Assembly: GCF_041080625.1 (NCBI RefSeq)
Contig: NZ_CP163518.1
Location: 10,905,501 to 10,969,500 of the forward strand
Source of the DNA: Streptomyces sp. CG1
GTDB lineage: Bacteria > Actinomycetota > Actinomycetes > Streptomycetales > Streptomycetaceae
DNA length: 64,000 bases
Reading direction: 5' to 3'
Below the pieces are notes generated by a model. The model saw only the letters and a list, made by a program, of their open reading frames with translations. It searched no databases and was not told where the DNA came from. Both the position numbers and the translations under genes were made by a program. Shown here one piece after another: positions 41,850 to 50,548 of this stretch; the first letter of the stretch is position 1; each line of letters begins with the position of its first letter.

Positions 41850-44809
41850 GACAGGAGGCGCCTGACGGGACGCGCAGCCTGCCGGTCTCGCCGGGAGACG
41901 CCCGCCCCGCCACGCTGTCGCGCGTGCACGGCTGCGTCCTCGCCGTCGTGGCCCTCGCCGTCTTCGCGGCCGGGCTCTGGATCCGACTCCAAGCCCCCGC
42001 CGTCGACGACGTGGGGCTTCAACTGGCCGGCAGCGCACGTGCGGCGCACACCGTCGTCGGCGTCCGGACGGCCGACTTCCGTACGGCACTGACGACCGAC
42101 TTCGTCCTCATAGGGGCGTACACCGTCAGCACAGTGCTCGCGTTGTGGCTGAGCGGCCGCACCATAGCAGTGCGCATGAGACACCGCTGCCTGGTCGTGT
42201 ACGGGATCGGCGGAGTCGTCGCAGCGTGTGTGTGCGCCGTGACCGAGAAACTGCTGCTGCTCCATGGGCTGAGCGGCACGGACTGGCCGTTCGCGTGGGC
42301 GGCGGGCTTTGCGACGGTCAAGTGGCTGCTGCTCGTCGTCACCGTTCCGGTCGCTGCGGTCGTGGTCGCGATCGTCCTCAAACGGGCCGCGTTCTACGGC
42401 TGTGCCCAGCGCAGGTACACCAGGGAGCACGCATGCCACAGGACATGCACATGCGAAAACAAACGCAGAGGCGATACGACCGACTCCGGCCCCGAGAGGC
42501 CCGACGTCGTCGCGCCCTGGCCCGTGATGGAGTGGGGCCGGCGGCGCTGGCCGGGGACGGCGCGCGGTGACCCTCCCCGTTCCAGGGAAGCACGCTGGGA
42601 AAACGGCAGCCGGGTACCGCCCGGCCGGGAACAGGGCGGGCTCGGCTTCTGCGTCTCGGGCGGCGGCATCCGCTCGGCCTGCGTCACCCTGGGCGCGCTG
42701 CAGGCCCTCCGCCCCCAACTGCGCAAGGCGCGCTACCTGGTGTCGGTATCCGGAGGCGGCTACACCACGGGTGCCCTGCAACTGGCACTGGCCGGGAAGA
42801 GCCGGTGGTGTGCGGAGGGCCGGTACAGAGCTGGTACCGACGACGTCTTCATGCCCGGCACGCCGGAAGAGGACCACACTCGCCGGCACTCGAAGTACGT
42901 CGCGGAAGGCACCGGCCAATGGCTGGTCGCCATCGGGGCCGTCCTGCGGGGCCTGCTGGCCTCCCTGGGGCTGCTCACCTCCACCCTGCTGGTCCTGGGG
43001 CTCGCCCTGAGCTGGGGCTACCACCTCGTTCCGCTCGCAGACCCGACCCGGCTCCCGGGCTTCCGTGGACCCGCACTGTGGGCCGTTCTGGCCCTACTCT
43101 GCTGCGCTGCCGTGTGCTGGTTCCTGTGGCTGGTGTCCTTGTTCCTCGCCAGGCAGTTCCTGTCGAGCGCGTTGAAGAAAGCCTTCCTCACGTTCGTGGT
43201 GGCGGGCCTGCTGCTGGCCATTGTGGTGGTCGTCTTCCCCGCCCTGGAGTGGGGGATGGCACGTATATGGACGCTTCATGCCCCGGCGACCGCAGCGAGC
43301 GGCGGAGCCGTGGGGCTGCTCACCTATGTGACCGTGCTGGTCAGCACCACATGGCGGCGCATCGAGACCGCCGAGCACGCCGTCGAATCCGCCAGGCGTT
43401 CGTCACTGGTGCGCGCCATGCCTGTTCTCGCCAAGTATCTGCTGGTATGGGCGGTTCTCATTGTGATGGCAGCTGCCTCCCTGCTTGTTCTGGGCGGGGC
43501 GATCCACGGCGGGCGGAAATGGCCGGCGGCGGTCCAGATCGGCCTTCCCGTCGTCCTCGGCGTGGTCGCGCTGAGCCTCGACCAGACGTGGACGAGTCTC
43601 CACCCCTTCTACCGTGCCCGGCTGGCCACCGCTTTCGCCGTCCGCCGCAAGGCCGACCCGGACGGTGAACAGCTGGCGGTGCCCTACGAGTTCGACGAGC
43701 CGACGCCGCTTGCCTGCTACGGTAGGCGTCACCCTGGCTTCCCCCAGGTCGTCTTCGCCGCGGCGGCCAACCTGTCCGGCGACGACCGCACACCGCCGGG
43801 GCGGCATGCGGTGTCGTTCACGCTGTCATACGACTACGTCGGCGGTCCGGACGTCGGGTACGCCCGGACGGACGTCCTGTGGAACCGCACCAGGCCAGTC
43901 ATCCGCAAGGACCTGACCGTCGAGTCAGCCGTTGCCGTCTCCGGTGCAGCCTTCGCCTCGGCCATGGGACGCCAGGCGCGCGCATTCCAGACGCTGTTCG
44001 CGCTCTCCAACGCCCGGCTCGGCACCTGGCTTCCCAATCCCGGTGTGCTGGGAGCTCTTTGGGACAAGCGCGCCGACTGGGGGCTGCCTCCGATGCCCGG
44101 CATCCGCCGCCTGCCGTACCTGCTGCGGGAAGTGTCCGGCCGCTATCCGATGGACGACCGGATGCTGCTGGTGACGGACGGCGGCCACTACGAGAACCTC
44201 GGCTTGGTCGAACTGCTCCGGCACGGCGTCACCACCGCCGTGTGCGTGGACGCCAGCGGGGGCTCCGGGGCCTTCGCCCCCGCTCTGGGCGAGGCCATCG
44301 CCCTGGCTCGGGAGGAACTTGGCGTCGAGATCAGGATCGCGCGCGAGGACTGGCAGAAACTCGTTCCCGGCAGCGCGCCTCCCCTCACATCGCAGCAGAC
44401 CCAGCCGTCCCCACCGGGCCTCCCGGCACCGCCGAACCCCCTGGCCGCCCTCGACCTCCGGCTCTCGGCCGACACGGTGGTCGAGGGCGAGATCGTCTAC
44501 CCGCGCGCACTGGTGGACGAACGCGGCCGAGCGCTGGGGACGCGGGGACGGCTGATCGTCGCCCGAGCCACGCTGACCGCCGATATGCCCTACGCACTCC
44601 TCGCATACGCCCAGGCCAACCAGGAATTTCCCCACGACGGCACCAGCGACCAGTGGTTCGACAGCCGGCGCTTCGATGCCTACCAAGCACTCGGCCACTG
44701 GATCGGCGAGCGGGTCGCGGCACTGCTCCCGGTGGAGAGCAGCGCACCCCGGAGCCGGCTGCGGTGGTGCTGCAAGTCCGGGCGCCGAGCAGCAGGACCC
44801 GATGCATGA
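41846..44809 (+). CDS. Multi-pass membrane patatin-like phospholipase
   Basis: A 987-residue lipase. About four transmembrane helices come first (residues 27-175), then the patatin start: LGFCVSGGGIRSACVTLG (oxyanion Gly-rich loop) and YLVSVSGGGYTTGAL (Gly-x-Ser-x-Gly-type nucleophile). A second bundle of five to six helices (about residues 350-570) is inserted before the catalytic Asp in LLVTDGGHYENLGLVELL, so both catalytic residues are kept. Reaction: release of fatty acid from phospholipid. GTG start overlaps the peroxidase stop (GTGA), so the two enzymes are made together, a natural substrate-supply pair. Confidence 0.85.
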   Translation: MRQEAPDGTRSLPVSPGDARPATLSRVHGCVLAVVALAVFAAGLWIRLQAPAVDDVGLQLAGSARAAHTVVGVRTADFRTALTTDFVLIGAYTVSTVLALWLSGRTIAVRMRHRCLVVYGIGGVVAACVCAVTEKLLLLHGLSGTDWPFAWAAGFATVKWLLLVVTVPVAAVVVAIVLKRAAFYGCAQRRYTREHACHRTCTCENKRRGDTTDSGPERPDVVAPWPVMEWGRRRWPGTARGDPPRSREARWENGSRVPPGREQGGLGFCVSGGGIRSACVTLGALQALRPQLRKARYLVSVSGGGYTTGALQLALAGKSRWCAEGRYRAGTDDVFMPGTPEEDHTRRHSKYVAEGTGQWLVAIGAVLRGLLASLGLLTSTLLVLGLALSWGYHLVPLADPTRLPGFRGPALWAVLALLCCAAVCWFLWLVSLFLARQFLSSALKKAFLTFVVAGLLLAIVVVVFPALEWGMARIWTLHAPATAASGGAVGLLTYVTVLVSTTWRRIETAEHAVESARRSSLVRAMPVLAKYLLVWAVLIVMAAASLLVLGGAIHGGRKWPAAVQIGLPVVLGVVALSLDQTWTSLHPFYRARLATAFAVRRKADPDGEQLAVPYEFDEPTPLACYGRRHPGFPQVVFAAAANLSGDDRTPPGRHAVSFTLSYDYVGGPDVGYARTDVLWNRTRPVIRKDLTVESAVAVSGAAFASAMGRQARAFQTLFALSNARLGTWLPNPGVLGALWDKRADWGLPPMPGIRRLPYLLREVSGRYPMDDRMLLVTDGGHYENLGLVELLRHGVTTAVCVDASGGSGAFAPALGEAIALAREELGVEIRIAREDWQKLVPGSAPPLTSQQTQPSPPGLPAPPNPLAALDLRLSADTVVEGEIVYPRALVDERGRALGTRGRLIVARATLTADMPYALLAYAQANQEFPHDGTSDQWFDSRRFDAYQALGHWIGERVAALLPVESSAPRSRLRWCCKSGRRAAGPDA

Positions 44810-44859
44810 TGAGGGATGGGCGGAACAGTGTCCCGTTGCGGACGGGCAGGGAGCTGAGC

Positions 44860-45064
44860 GGACGCTGCCGAGGTCGGCCAAGTCTATGGGGATGATCTCG
44901 CAGTTCTTCGCCTCCTGGAGAGCGGCACGGGCGATCTGGGGGCGGCGGGCGGGAACGATGACCCGGGCCCCGGCGGCCGTCAGAGCCCGGGTGGTCTCCA
45001 GGCCGAGCCCGGAGTAGCCCCCGGTCACCACAGCGGTCATGCCGGAAAGGTCGCAGTCGGCCAC
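44860..45064 (-). pseudogene. Short-chain dehydrogenase, N-terminal remnant
   Basis: Begins MADCDLSGMTAVVTGGYSGL and continues GLETTRALTAAGARVIVPAR, with IDLADLGSVRSA, the usual Thr-Gly-x3-Gly-x-Gly start and Asp-Leu strand of an SDR. After about 68 residues it changes into unrelated sequence antisense to the end of the patatin gene. The catalytic Tyr-x3-Lys is absent. Probably cut by the arrival of the lipid-enzyme block. Confidence 0.6.
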
Positions 45065-45533
45065 AATGTCCTTGGCGGGGGTGGCGGCGGAGAAGGGTGA
45101 GCCGAGTGGCTACCTTGATCTGCCCGTTGGCGAAGTACAGTCCGGCGGGACGGCGAGGATGCTGGGCGTCGTCCCCCTGCTGACCTTCGTGTCTTGAACG
45201 CGCAGGAGACCTGCACCCAGCGCATCCGCCCGCCGGGCTGAGCTGGTACTTCTATGTCCGGGATGCAGCGCATGACGCCAGCTCGGATTTCCGGCCCTGG
45301 GTACAACTCTTTCACTCAAACAGGCGCCCTGTAAGAGAGACCAGCACTGCTGAGGGATTAACCGCGCATGGCCACAGGCCCGAGTCCTGGCCGCGCCAGG
45401 TGGGGCGAACAGGGCGGAGCGAACCAGGAGAGCGTCCGTGGGCTGGGAGCCGGGGTAACCGTAGGCTGGCAGTGGGCGGCTGCCCCGGGGCGGCTGCGGG
45501 CGGGTAGCGGCGCGAAGTGGGGGACGGGTAACG
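45065..45533. other. Intergenic region with a doubtful antisense frame
   Basis: An antisense frame from a GTG at 45315 (KELYPGPEIRAGVMRCIPDI ... MRWVQVSCAF) is coding-like for about 45 residues, then becomes low-complexity. It could be a gene remnant; I do not recognise it. Nothing else is seen. Confidence 0.25.
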
Positions 45534-45544
45534 AAGGAGGTGAT
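45534..45544 (+). promoter_or_regulatory. Perfect extended Shine-Dalgarno of the deacetylase gene
   Basis: AAGGAGGTGAT is complementary to the whole 16S rRNA 3' tail over 11 bases and sits five bases before the ATG at 45550. It fixes the start and suggests efficient translation. Confidence 0.75.
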
Positions 45545-45549
45545 GCACT

Positions 45550-46281
45550 ATGCCGGTCTGGATCAATGGGCGGTGGGCGGCGGTTGCCGCCGCCGCGATC
45601 GTGGCAGGGGTCTCCCCCGCAGCAGCGGTGTCCGCACACGCCGCCGCACCGCCGGGGACGACGCCCGATTGCAGGGTCGTCAAGTGTGTGGCACTGACCT
45701 TCGACGACGGCCCCACCTTGTACACCGCGCAACTCCTCGGCGATCTGGAGGCGCGGCACGCGGTGGCGACCTTCTTCCTCATCGGGCCCCACGCGCTGGC
45801 CTACCGGCAGGACGTGCTGCGGGAGGTGCGCGACGGGGACGCGATAGGTGATCACACCGTCCACCACCCGAACCTCACCACGCTCTCGCCGGCGCGGGTC
45901 AGTTACGAGATGAACACTGCCGCCCGGCAGATCGCGTCCGTCACCGGCCGGCGCCCGGCCATGCTCCGCCCGCCGTTCGGGGCGTGGAACGGCCGGGTAC
46001 GGGCCCTGGCGGGCAAGGCGGGGCTGGCGGTGGTCCTGTGGAACGTCGATCCGCAGGACTGGAAGTACCACAACACTGCGCTGATCGAGCGCAGCGTGCT
46101 CAATCACGTCCGGCCGGGTGCGATCGTCGTCATGCACGACTGATACGCGACCACGCCTCCGGCCATCCCGAAGATCATCGCCGTTCTTCAAGCCCGCGGC
46201 TACTACCTGGTCACCGTGCCCCAGATGCTCGCGCACACGGGCGGCGTCAAGCCGGGTGTGGTCTACCATGACGGGCCCTGA
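45550..46281 (+). pseudogene. Secreted polysaccharide deacetylase split by an in-frame TGA
   Basis: NodB-type polysaccharide deacetylase. Signal peptide WAAVAAAAIVAGVSPAAAVS ... AHA, then motif 1 LTFDDGP, motif 2 HTVHHPNL, motif 3 RPPFGAWN, motif 4 DPQDWKYHN and motif 5 IVVMHD. Directly after MHD (46141-46143) comes TGA, but the same frame goes on with YATTPPAIPKIIAVLQARGY and YLVTVPQMLAHTGGV to a proper stop at 46279, the normal family C-terminus. So a 197-residue protein with all metal and catalytic motifs may be made, lacking the last 45 residues; readthrough would give the full enzyme. Expected substrate: chitin-type or peptidoglycan GlcNAc. Confidence 0.8.
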
Positions 46282-47251
46282 CCAGCCCCTGTGCCAAGGT
46301 CAAGGCTTGGCGGACGTCGCAGAACAGATCTTCTGAGGGTTGGCATAGGTCTGTGACCAGCAGGTTCGTCGCTGGCGCTTGATCGGGAGGGACTCCCGCC
46401 GTGTCATTTCGGCACCCGAACCTTCGAGCCGTGCTGACGAGTCGCGCCGACCAGCACGAACGTCGGCCGTGTGAGGCGCTCCGCCATCCAGACGGATGCG
46501 TGATTACGCAGGTCACCCTGGCTCTGTCTGCACCCTCAGAAGATCTGCACCCTTCCGGGTTTGGGTGCCTGTCAAGAAGCTGGGGCGCCAGAAGTTGGGT
46601 TCGGTCGTCCAGTAGTGCGGGACTCGCCGATGGGTGTAACGCAGGGAGGCACCTACCCGGTTGCGTTTCGCCTGGTTTGAGGCGCGTTCATGGTGCGGGT
46701 AGGGGCGGTGCGGCATGGCTTCTCCTTCTGTGCAGCCCCAAGAATGGCATATGCCCCAAGTCCAGGTCGGCGGCCGGTGGGGGGATGCGGTAGCGGCGGG
46801 TGGCAGTGTCGGCGCACACGCCCAGCGCCTGGCCGATGGCGTCCCGATCAGGGCCCGCGGCGCGGTCGGCGTGTCTCGGATCCGCGGGACGCCTCACCGG
46901 CACGCTCGGCCGGTGAGGCAATGCGGTGGCCAAGATCGCGTAGTCACCGCCGGCACCCGGTGAGTGGTGCGCCGTCGTTCACCCGGCCGACGCACCGCAC
47001 AGGCGCAGTCGGGCGCCGGCTCTAGCGTCGTAGTGCCTTGCACTGTGACAGGACTGCAGGGACCGGGCGGCCCCTCCCCGCACACCGCGCTCTGGGCAGG
47101 GGCCGCCCTCAGGCCCATGGACGCGGCTCATTCCTGCGCAGAGTAGACGGGCCCTTCCGGCACCTCCTCCGATCTACGGTTACGCAGAGTGAGGAGAACA
47201 TTCACCCCTTCGATTCGTATAGGGACGTGAAAGCCGAATCGGGGAGAGACC
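46282..47251. other. Nearly 1 kb without a convincing gene
   Basis: Several open frames exist on both strands but none has coding composition, SD and recognisable content together. An antisense scrap around 46690-46930 (IGQALGVCADTATRRYR) is reminiscent of recombinase C-termini but is too short to claim. The last 60 bases form the leader of the RiPP precursor gene. Confidence 0.4.
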
Positions 47252-47443
47252 ATGCAGCCGTTCACGCTCAACTACGCGCGCTCCGCTGTGCAGTTGGACG
47301 TCACCACTCCGTATGCGTACGACTCCGGACTGCAGTTGAACGTCCTCCCGGACGGGCGGATCGCCGCCGCCGACCACGCGACCCTGAGAGCTCTGGGGAC
47401 CACGACGTCGACCGCCGGTTCCAAGACCCACTTCGACGACTGA
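47252..47443 (+). CDS. ATP-grasp-modified RiPP precursor (GRASP target family)
   Basis: A 63-residue precursor peptide. It begins MQPFTLNYARSAVQLDVTTP, has the conserved LQLNVLPDGRIAAAD middle and ends in TTTSTAGSKTHFDD. This leader and tail are characteristic of the putative ATP-grasp-modified RiPP family of streptomycetes, in which Thr/Ser/Lys side chains are expected to be linked to Asp/Glu carboxylates by an ATP-grasp ligase (graspetide chemistry). ATG at 47252 after GGGGAGAG. The partner maturase starts 17 bases downstream but is broken here. Confidence 0.85.
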   Translation: MQPFTLNYARSAVQLDVTTPYAYDSGLQLNVLPDGRIAAADHATLRALGTTTSTAGSKTHFDD

Positions 47444-47460
47444 ACCGCGGACCCAGAGAT

Positions 47461-47598
47461 ATGACCGTGCTCATCCTGACCAGTGATGAAGACGTGACGG
47501 CGGACATGGTGGTCCTCCGGCTGGGCGAAGGCGGAGTGCCCGTCGTCCGGCTCGATCCCGCCGATCTGACCAACGGGGTGGCGCTGTCGGGCGAGTAG
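47461..47598 (+). pseudogene. ATP-grasp RiPP maturase, N-terminal fragment ending in a premature TAG
   Basis: The reading MTVLILTSDEDVTADMVVLR followed by LGEGGVPVVRLDPADLTNGV and ALSGE is the pre-ATP-grasp N-terminus of the GRASP-family maturase that normally follows this precursor. At 47596 the codon is TAG where a Tyr is expected, and after VRGA the homology stops, so both a nonsense codon and a deletion are present. The ATP-binding domain is absent from the window. The precursor can therefore mature only with a maturase encoded elsewhere. Confidence 0.7.
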
Positions 47599-47824
47599 GT
47601 GCGGGGTGCCTGCCGGTCGAAACGTACTCGCCGACGGGGGAACGGCCGGCAGCAGCGGCCTTCGCACTCGGCCAGGCGCCACCCACAGTCAGCAGCAAGT
47701 AGAGGACCGCAGAGTACGCGGCAACGGTGTAGCAGCCCACAGCACGACCGAGATCCCCGGAGCGATGCGGCGGCAACGGCGTCCGCTCGGGCAGCACCTT
47801 GACCAGCGTCTGGACTATCCGCAC
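47471..47824 (-). CDS. Small membrane protein, antisense to the maturase fragment
   Basis: A GTG at 47824 with GGGAGGGA about nine bases upstream begins VRIVQTLVKVLPERTPLPPH, followed by a transmembrane helix CYTVAAYSAVLYLLLTVGG. The first 80 residues look like a real protein; the rest runs antisense through the maturase fragment and is probably not native, so the gene may be 3'-truncated by the same deletion. Function unknown; genes of this sort may normally flank GRASP RiPP loci. Confidence 0.4.
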   Translation of the reverse strand: MRIVQTLVKVLPERTPLPPHRSGDLGRAVGCYTVAAYSAVLYLLLTVGGAWPSAKAAAAGRSPVGEYVSTGRHPAPTRPTAPPRWSDRRDRAGRRALRLRPAGGPPCPPSRLHHWSG

Positions 47825-48299
47825 GCCACATCCCTCCCCGTCATTCGATCTCTTGGCCGCCTCCAAGACTAGGGAGCTGACGGCCGTGACGGATCGCCAA
47901 GTGTTTGGTCGACGGGCGCGGGACGGCGATGCCGCCGCGACCTTCTACTCATGTCACTCGCAACCGGCAGACCGTCTACTCGGCCTGGCGGACGGTGAGC
48001 GGGGCAGTGTCGTGCAGGGGCGCACGATAGGCGCGCTGCTTCGAGGTGGGGCGGGCGCCGTTGTGGTGTCTGTCAGAGCCGGCGCCATTCCTGCGTTGGA
48101 CGCCACGGCTTCGGGGCCGGTGGCAGGGCGTTGAAGGGTGCCAGCCGGAGTACTACGGAAACGTATCGTTGAGGCAAGGGCTCGCAGGTCAGCGCATTGT
48201 GACGCCGTATCGGGCTGCCGCAGTGAACCGCGCATACCCCCGAGATGGGGGCATGCGCTGCGGACGTTCCAGGGCGTCATCCGTCGATGGCTGTACGCC
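47825..48299. other. Intergenic region, nothing recognised
   Basis: No frame on either strand has clear coding character. Short Arg/Pro-rich frames are GC artefacts. Confidence 0.3.
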
Positions 48300-48417
48300 G
48301 CTGGGCATGGAACCCTGCGGGCTGGCCTCGCCCAAGGAGATGATCCTGTCCAACCAGCGCAAGCACTACCCCGGCATCGGACTGCTCACTGACGAGGAAA
48401 GGGACGCCGGCGCATGA
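48300..48417 (+). pseudogene. C-terminal tail of an unidentified gene coupled to the DUF6009 gene
   Basis: The last about 38 codons of a frame, SPKEMILSNQRKHYPGIGLL and TDEERDAGA, look coding and end in a TGA that overlaps the next ATG by four bases, a sign of translational coupling. Upstream the frame loses coding character, so only the 3' end of a gene seems to remain. Confidence 0.35.
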
Positions 48418-48815
48418 GCTCCTTGATCAGCGCGGACGAGATCAGCCACGAGACAGGCATCATCTGGCTGGAGGACATCGACTCCCTCGACTATGTCCGC
48501 CAGAGCCTGGACCGGCTGCCCACCCGCAAGGGCAAGCCCGCCTACCACCGGGACGGACGCATGGTCGGCTACGCACTCCTCGGCCCCGGCGCCAAGGCCT
48601 CCCGCGCCTCCGGTACCTTCCGCCGCCGTGTCTTCTGGCTCCTGCCCCATGACCGCGACAGTCGGCCCGACGGCCTCTACGCCAAGGGAGCCCCAGCCGA
48701 AGGGGTCGACCCGCGCACCGTCGAGGCCCGCGTCAAGGGCTACAAGACAGAGCGCTCCGAGGGCGGCCCGCCCTCCATCGCCATGCAGGCACTCGGCATA
48801 ACGCTCCCGCTGTAA
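48414..48815 (+). CDS. DUF6009 family protein
   Basis: A 133-residue cytosolic protein: ISHETGIIWLEDIDSLDYVR, LPTRKGKPAYHRDGRMVGYA, KASRASGTFRRRVFWLLPHD and KGYKTERSEGGPPSIAMQAL. It matches from memory the DUF6009 family found on streptomycete plasmids and integrative elements. Role unknown. It supports the view that this part derives from a mobile element. ATG overlaps the preceding TGA. Confidence 0.75.
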   Translation: MSSLISADEISHETGIIWLEDIDSLDYVRQSLDRLPTRKGKPAYHRDGRMVGYALLGPGAKASRASGTFRRRVFWLLPHDRDSRPDGLYAKGAPAEGVDPRTVEARVKGYKTERSEGGPPSIAMQALGITLPL

Positions 48816-48889
48816 CGGATCGTTCCGAAGGTGTCCGTCGGGCGTCGCCTCCGTTGCGGGGCGAGGCGTGGGTGTCGCGCCCTGATTGG

Positions 48890-49543
48890 TCAGCCGGTGA
48901 TGGAGAAGAAGATCGTGTCCTGGGTGTACCAGTCGATGTTCTTCGTCGCGTACTCCCATTCCTGGTGCTCGAACTCGAGTTTTTCGATGAGTTCTTGGAT
49001 GTCGTACCGGAAGTCGTCTTCCATGCGGTCCAGCACGGCACGGTAGGCGTCGGCGGCAGGCTTGGCCTTGGCCAACGGGAACATGCCGATGTGGGGGCCG
49101 TCCACGGGGTAGGGGATGTGGAAGGGGATCTCCTGTGGCGGGCCCGAGAACAGGTGCTCGTGCAGCAGCAGATCAGCGCTCACGTCCAGGCGACGCAGTT
49201 CTTCGTCGACCAGGCCGAAGAAGGTGGAGGGCTTGGAGTACACGCCCAGGTCGTAGGGGTCGGACGCGTTGCAGTCGATGATGTGCTGGAGGGCACGGTA
49301 GTAGGCACCGGCCGCGTACTCCGCGTCCGAACTCGCGTGACCGGCTATGAGGTGTTCGAGCGCGTCGGAGACCGACAAGCCCCAGTCGATGCCCTGGCGG
49401 TCCAGCTCAAGTTGGCTGTTCCGCGCCCTCTGGCGCACCATGTCGAGGACGCGCTGCTGGTCAGACGTGAGGTTTCCGGCGGCCCCAAGAAACCCCAGGA
49501 TGTCTGCCTTGTCGGCTGTGCTGTACGAGATGATCCGGCTCAT
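48890..49543 (-). CDS. Hypothetical protein, DUF7691-like
   Basis: A 217-residue soluble protein with segments RIISYSTADKADILGFLGAA, LSVSDALEHLIAGHASSD, RALQHIIDCNASDPYDLGVY and KLEFEHQEWEYATKNIDW. The layout agrees with a streptomycete family catalogued as DUF7691; function unknown. Two adjacent ATGs (49552 and 49543) are possible; the second has the better distance to GGGAG. Convergent with the DUF6009 gene. Confidence 0.7.
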   Translation of the reverse strand: MSRIISYSTADKADILGFLGAAGNLTSDQQRVLDMVRQRARNSQLELDRQGIDWGLSVSDALEHLIAGHASSDAEYAAGAYYRALQHIIDCNASDPYDLGVYSKPSTFFGLVDEELRRLDVSADLLLHEHLFSGPPQEIPFHIPYPVDGPHIGMFPLAKAKPAADAYRAVLDRMEDDFRYDIQELIEKLEFEHQEWEYATKNIDWYTQDTIFFSITG

Positions 49544-49754
49544 GATCGTCATGCTCCCAGACACCACTGACATCCAACCCGGAGGGCAGGGCCCGACAGC
49601 ATCTCGTGGGTGAAGTGAGGATGCGGGTCCGACTCCTACCGCCTCGCCCACACCATGGCCCGCGCTGAGCAGACCTAGTAGCGGCAGGGAACGGCACGGT
49701 GGGACGACGCTCCGTGTCCGAACCCCGCCACGTCCGCACGCAAGGAGGGTATGG

Positions 49755-50261
49755 CTACTGTCCCGTGGCTCCGTCGATCCGCTCGCGGAGCAGGTCGGCA
49801 TGGCCGTTGTGTCGAGCGTATTCCTCGATCATGTGGGTGAGGACATAGCGGAGCGAGAAGTCCTCGTCGCTGTGGTGTCCGCGGATGTCGAGATTCTCGG
49901 CGGCGTCCACGATGCCACGCGACCGTGTGCATGCCGCGTGCCAGATGTCGAATGCCTCACCCGGATCGGCCTTGTCGACGTCGAAGTCGGCGAACTGCCC
50001 GTCGGGCCGGCGTCCCCAGTAGCTGCTGAACTGCTCACCATTGATCACGTTCTGGAACCACCACCGCTCGACATCTGCCAGGTGCCGAACCAGCCCCAGC
50101 AGGGAGATAGCGGAAGGAGGCACCGCCTTCTGCCTGAGCTGTTCAGCGGTCAGACCGGAGCATTTCATGGCCAGGGTCTGGCGCTGGTAGTCAAGGAAGC
50201 CCGCCAAAGAGCTGCGTTCGTCGGCTATCCGCGAAGGTTCCGACCGCTGGTGATCACTCAT
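49755..50261 (-). CDS. DinB/DUF664 family protein
   Basis: A 168-residue four-helix-bundle protein of the DinB-like superfamily: ERSSLAGFLDYQRQTLAMKC, AISLLGLVRHLADVERWWFQ, then YVLTHMIEEYARHNGHADLL. The metal-type His residues are His in LVRHLADVE and His in ARHNGHADLL, matching the usual triad positions. Relatives are mycothiol- or bacillithiol-dependent transferases; many are uncharacterised. Start at 50261. Confidence 0.85.
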   Translation of the reverse strand: MSDHQRSEPSRIADERSSLAGFLDYQRQTLAMKCSGLTAEQLRQKAVPPSAISLLGLVRHLADVERWWFQNVINGEQFSSYWGRRPDGQFADFDVDKADPGEAFDIWHAACTRSRGIVDAAENLDIRGHHSDEDFSLRYVLTHMIEEYARHNGHADLLRERIDGATGQ

Positions 50262-50548
50262 CCGGGCATCCTGCCAGGAGCCGGCGGCCGAAGCTCACCC
50301 TTCTCGCACGGCTGAGTGCCTCGAAGCTCATCGATGCTCGGCAGCACCAAGGTCCCTAACCGACATCCGGTGACGCAGTGTTTTGCCCCGTCGGTGGGAG
50401 TTCGCCCCCGGGTGGGCTGGGTGCGGCGGCAGTGGCTCGCCCCCTTTTCGTGGGCCTGGCGGTGGCTCCGTACCGCTGGGAGCTGTCGGTCCGGGGTACC
50501 GGTCGGGGACCGTCGGCCCGCGGCGGGGGTGGGCGCGGGCCGGCGGGG

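Noticed and set aside
41543..43024. Antisense frame of about 490 codons over the patatin gene
   Set aside because: Low-complexity Arg/Ala/Gly content without SD or motifs; a GC shadow.
46141..46143. TGA in the deacetylase as a selenocysteine codon
   Set aside because: No cysteine is expected at that position in the family and no SECIS-like hairpin was seen just downstream; a mutation or readthrough is simpler.
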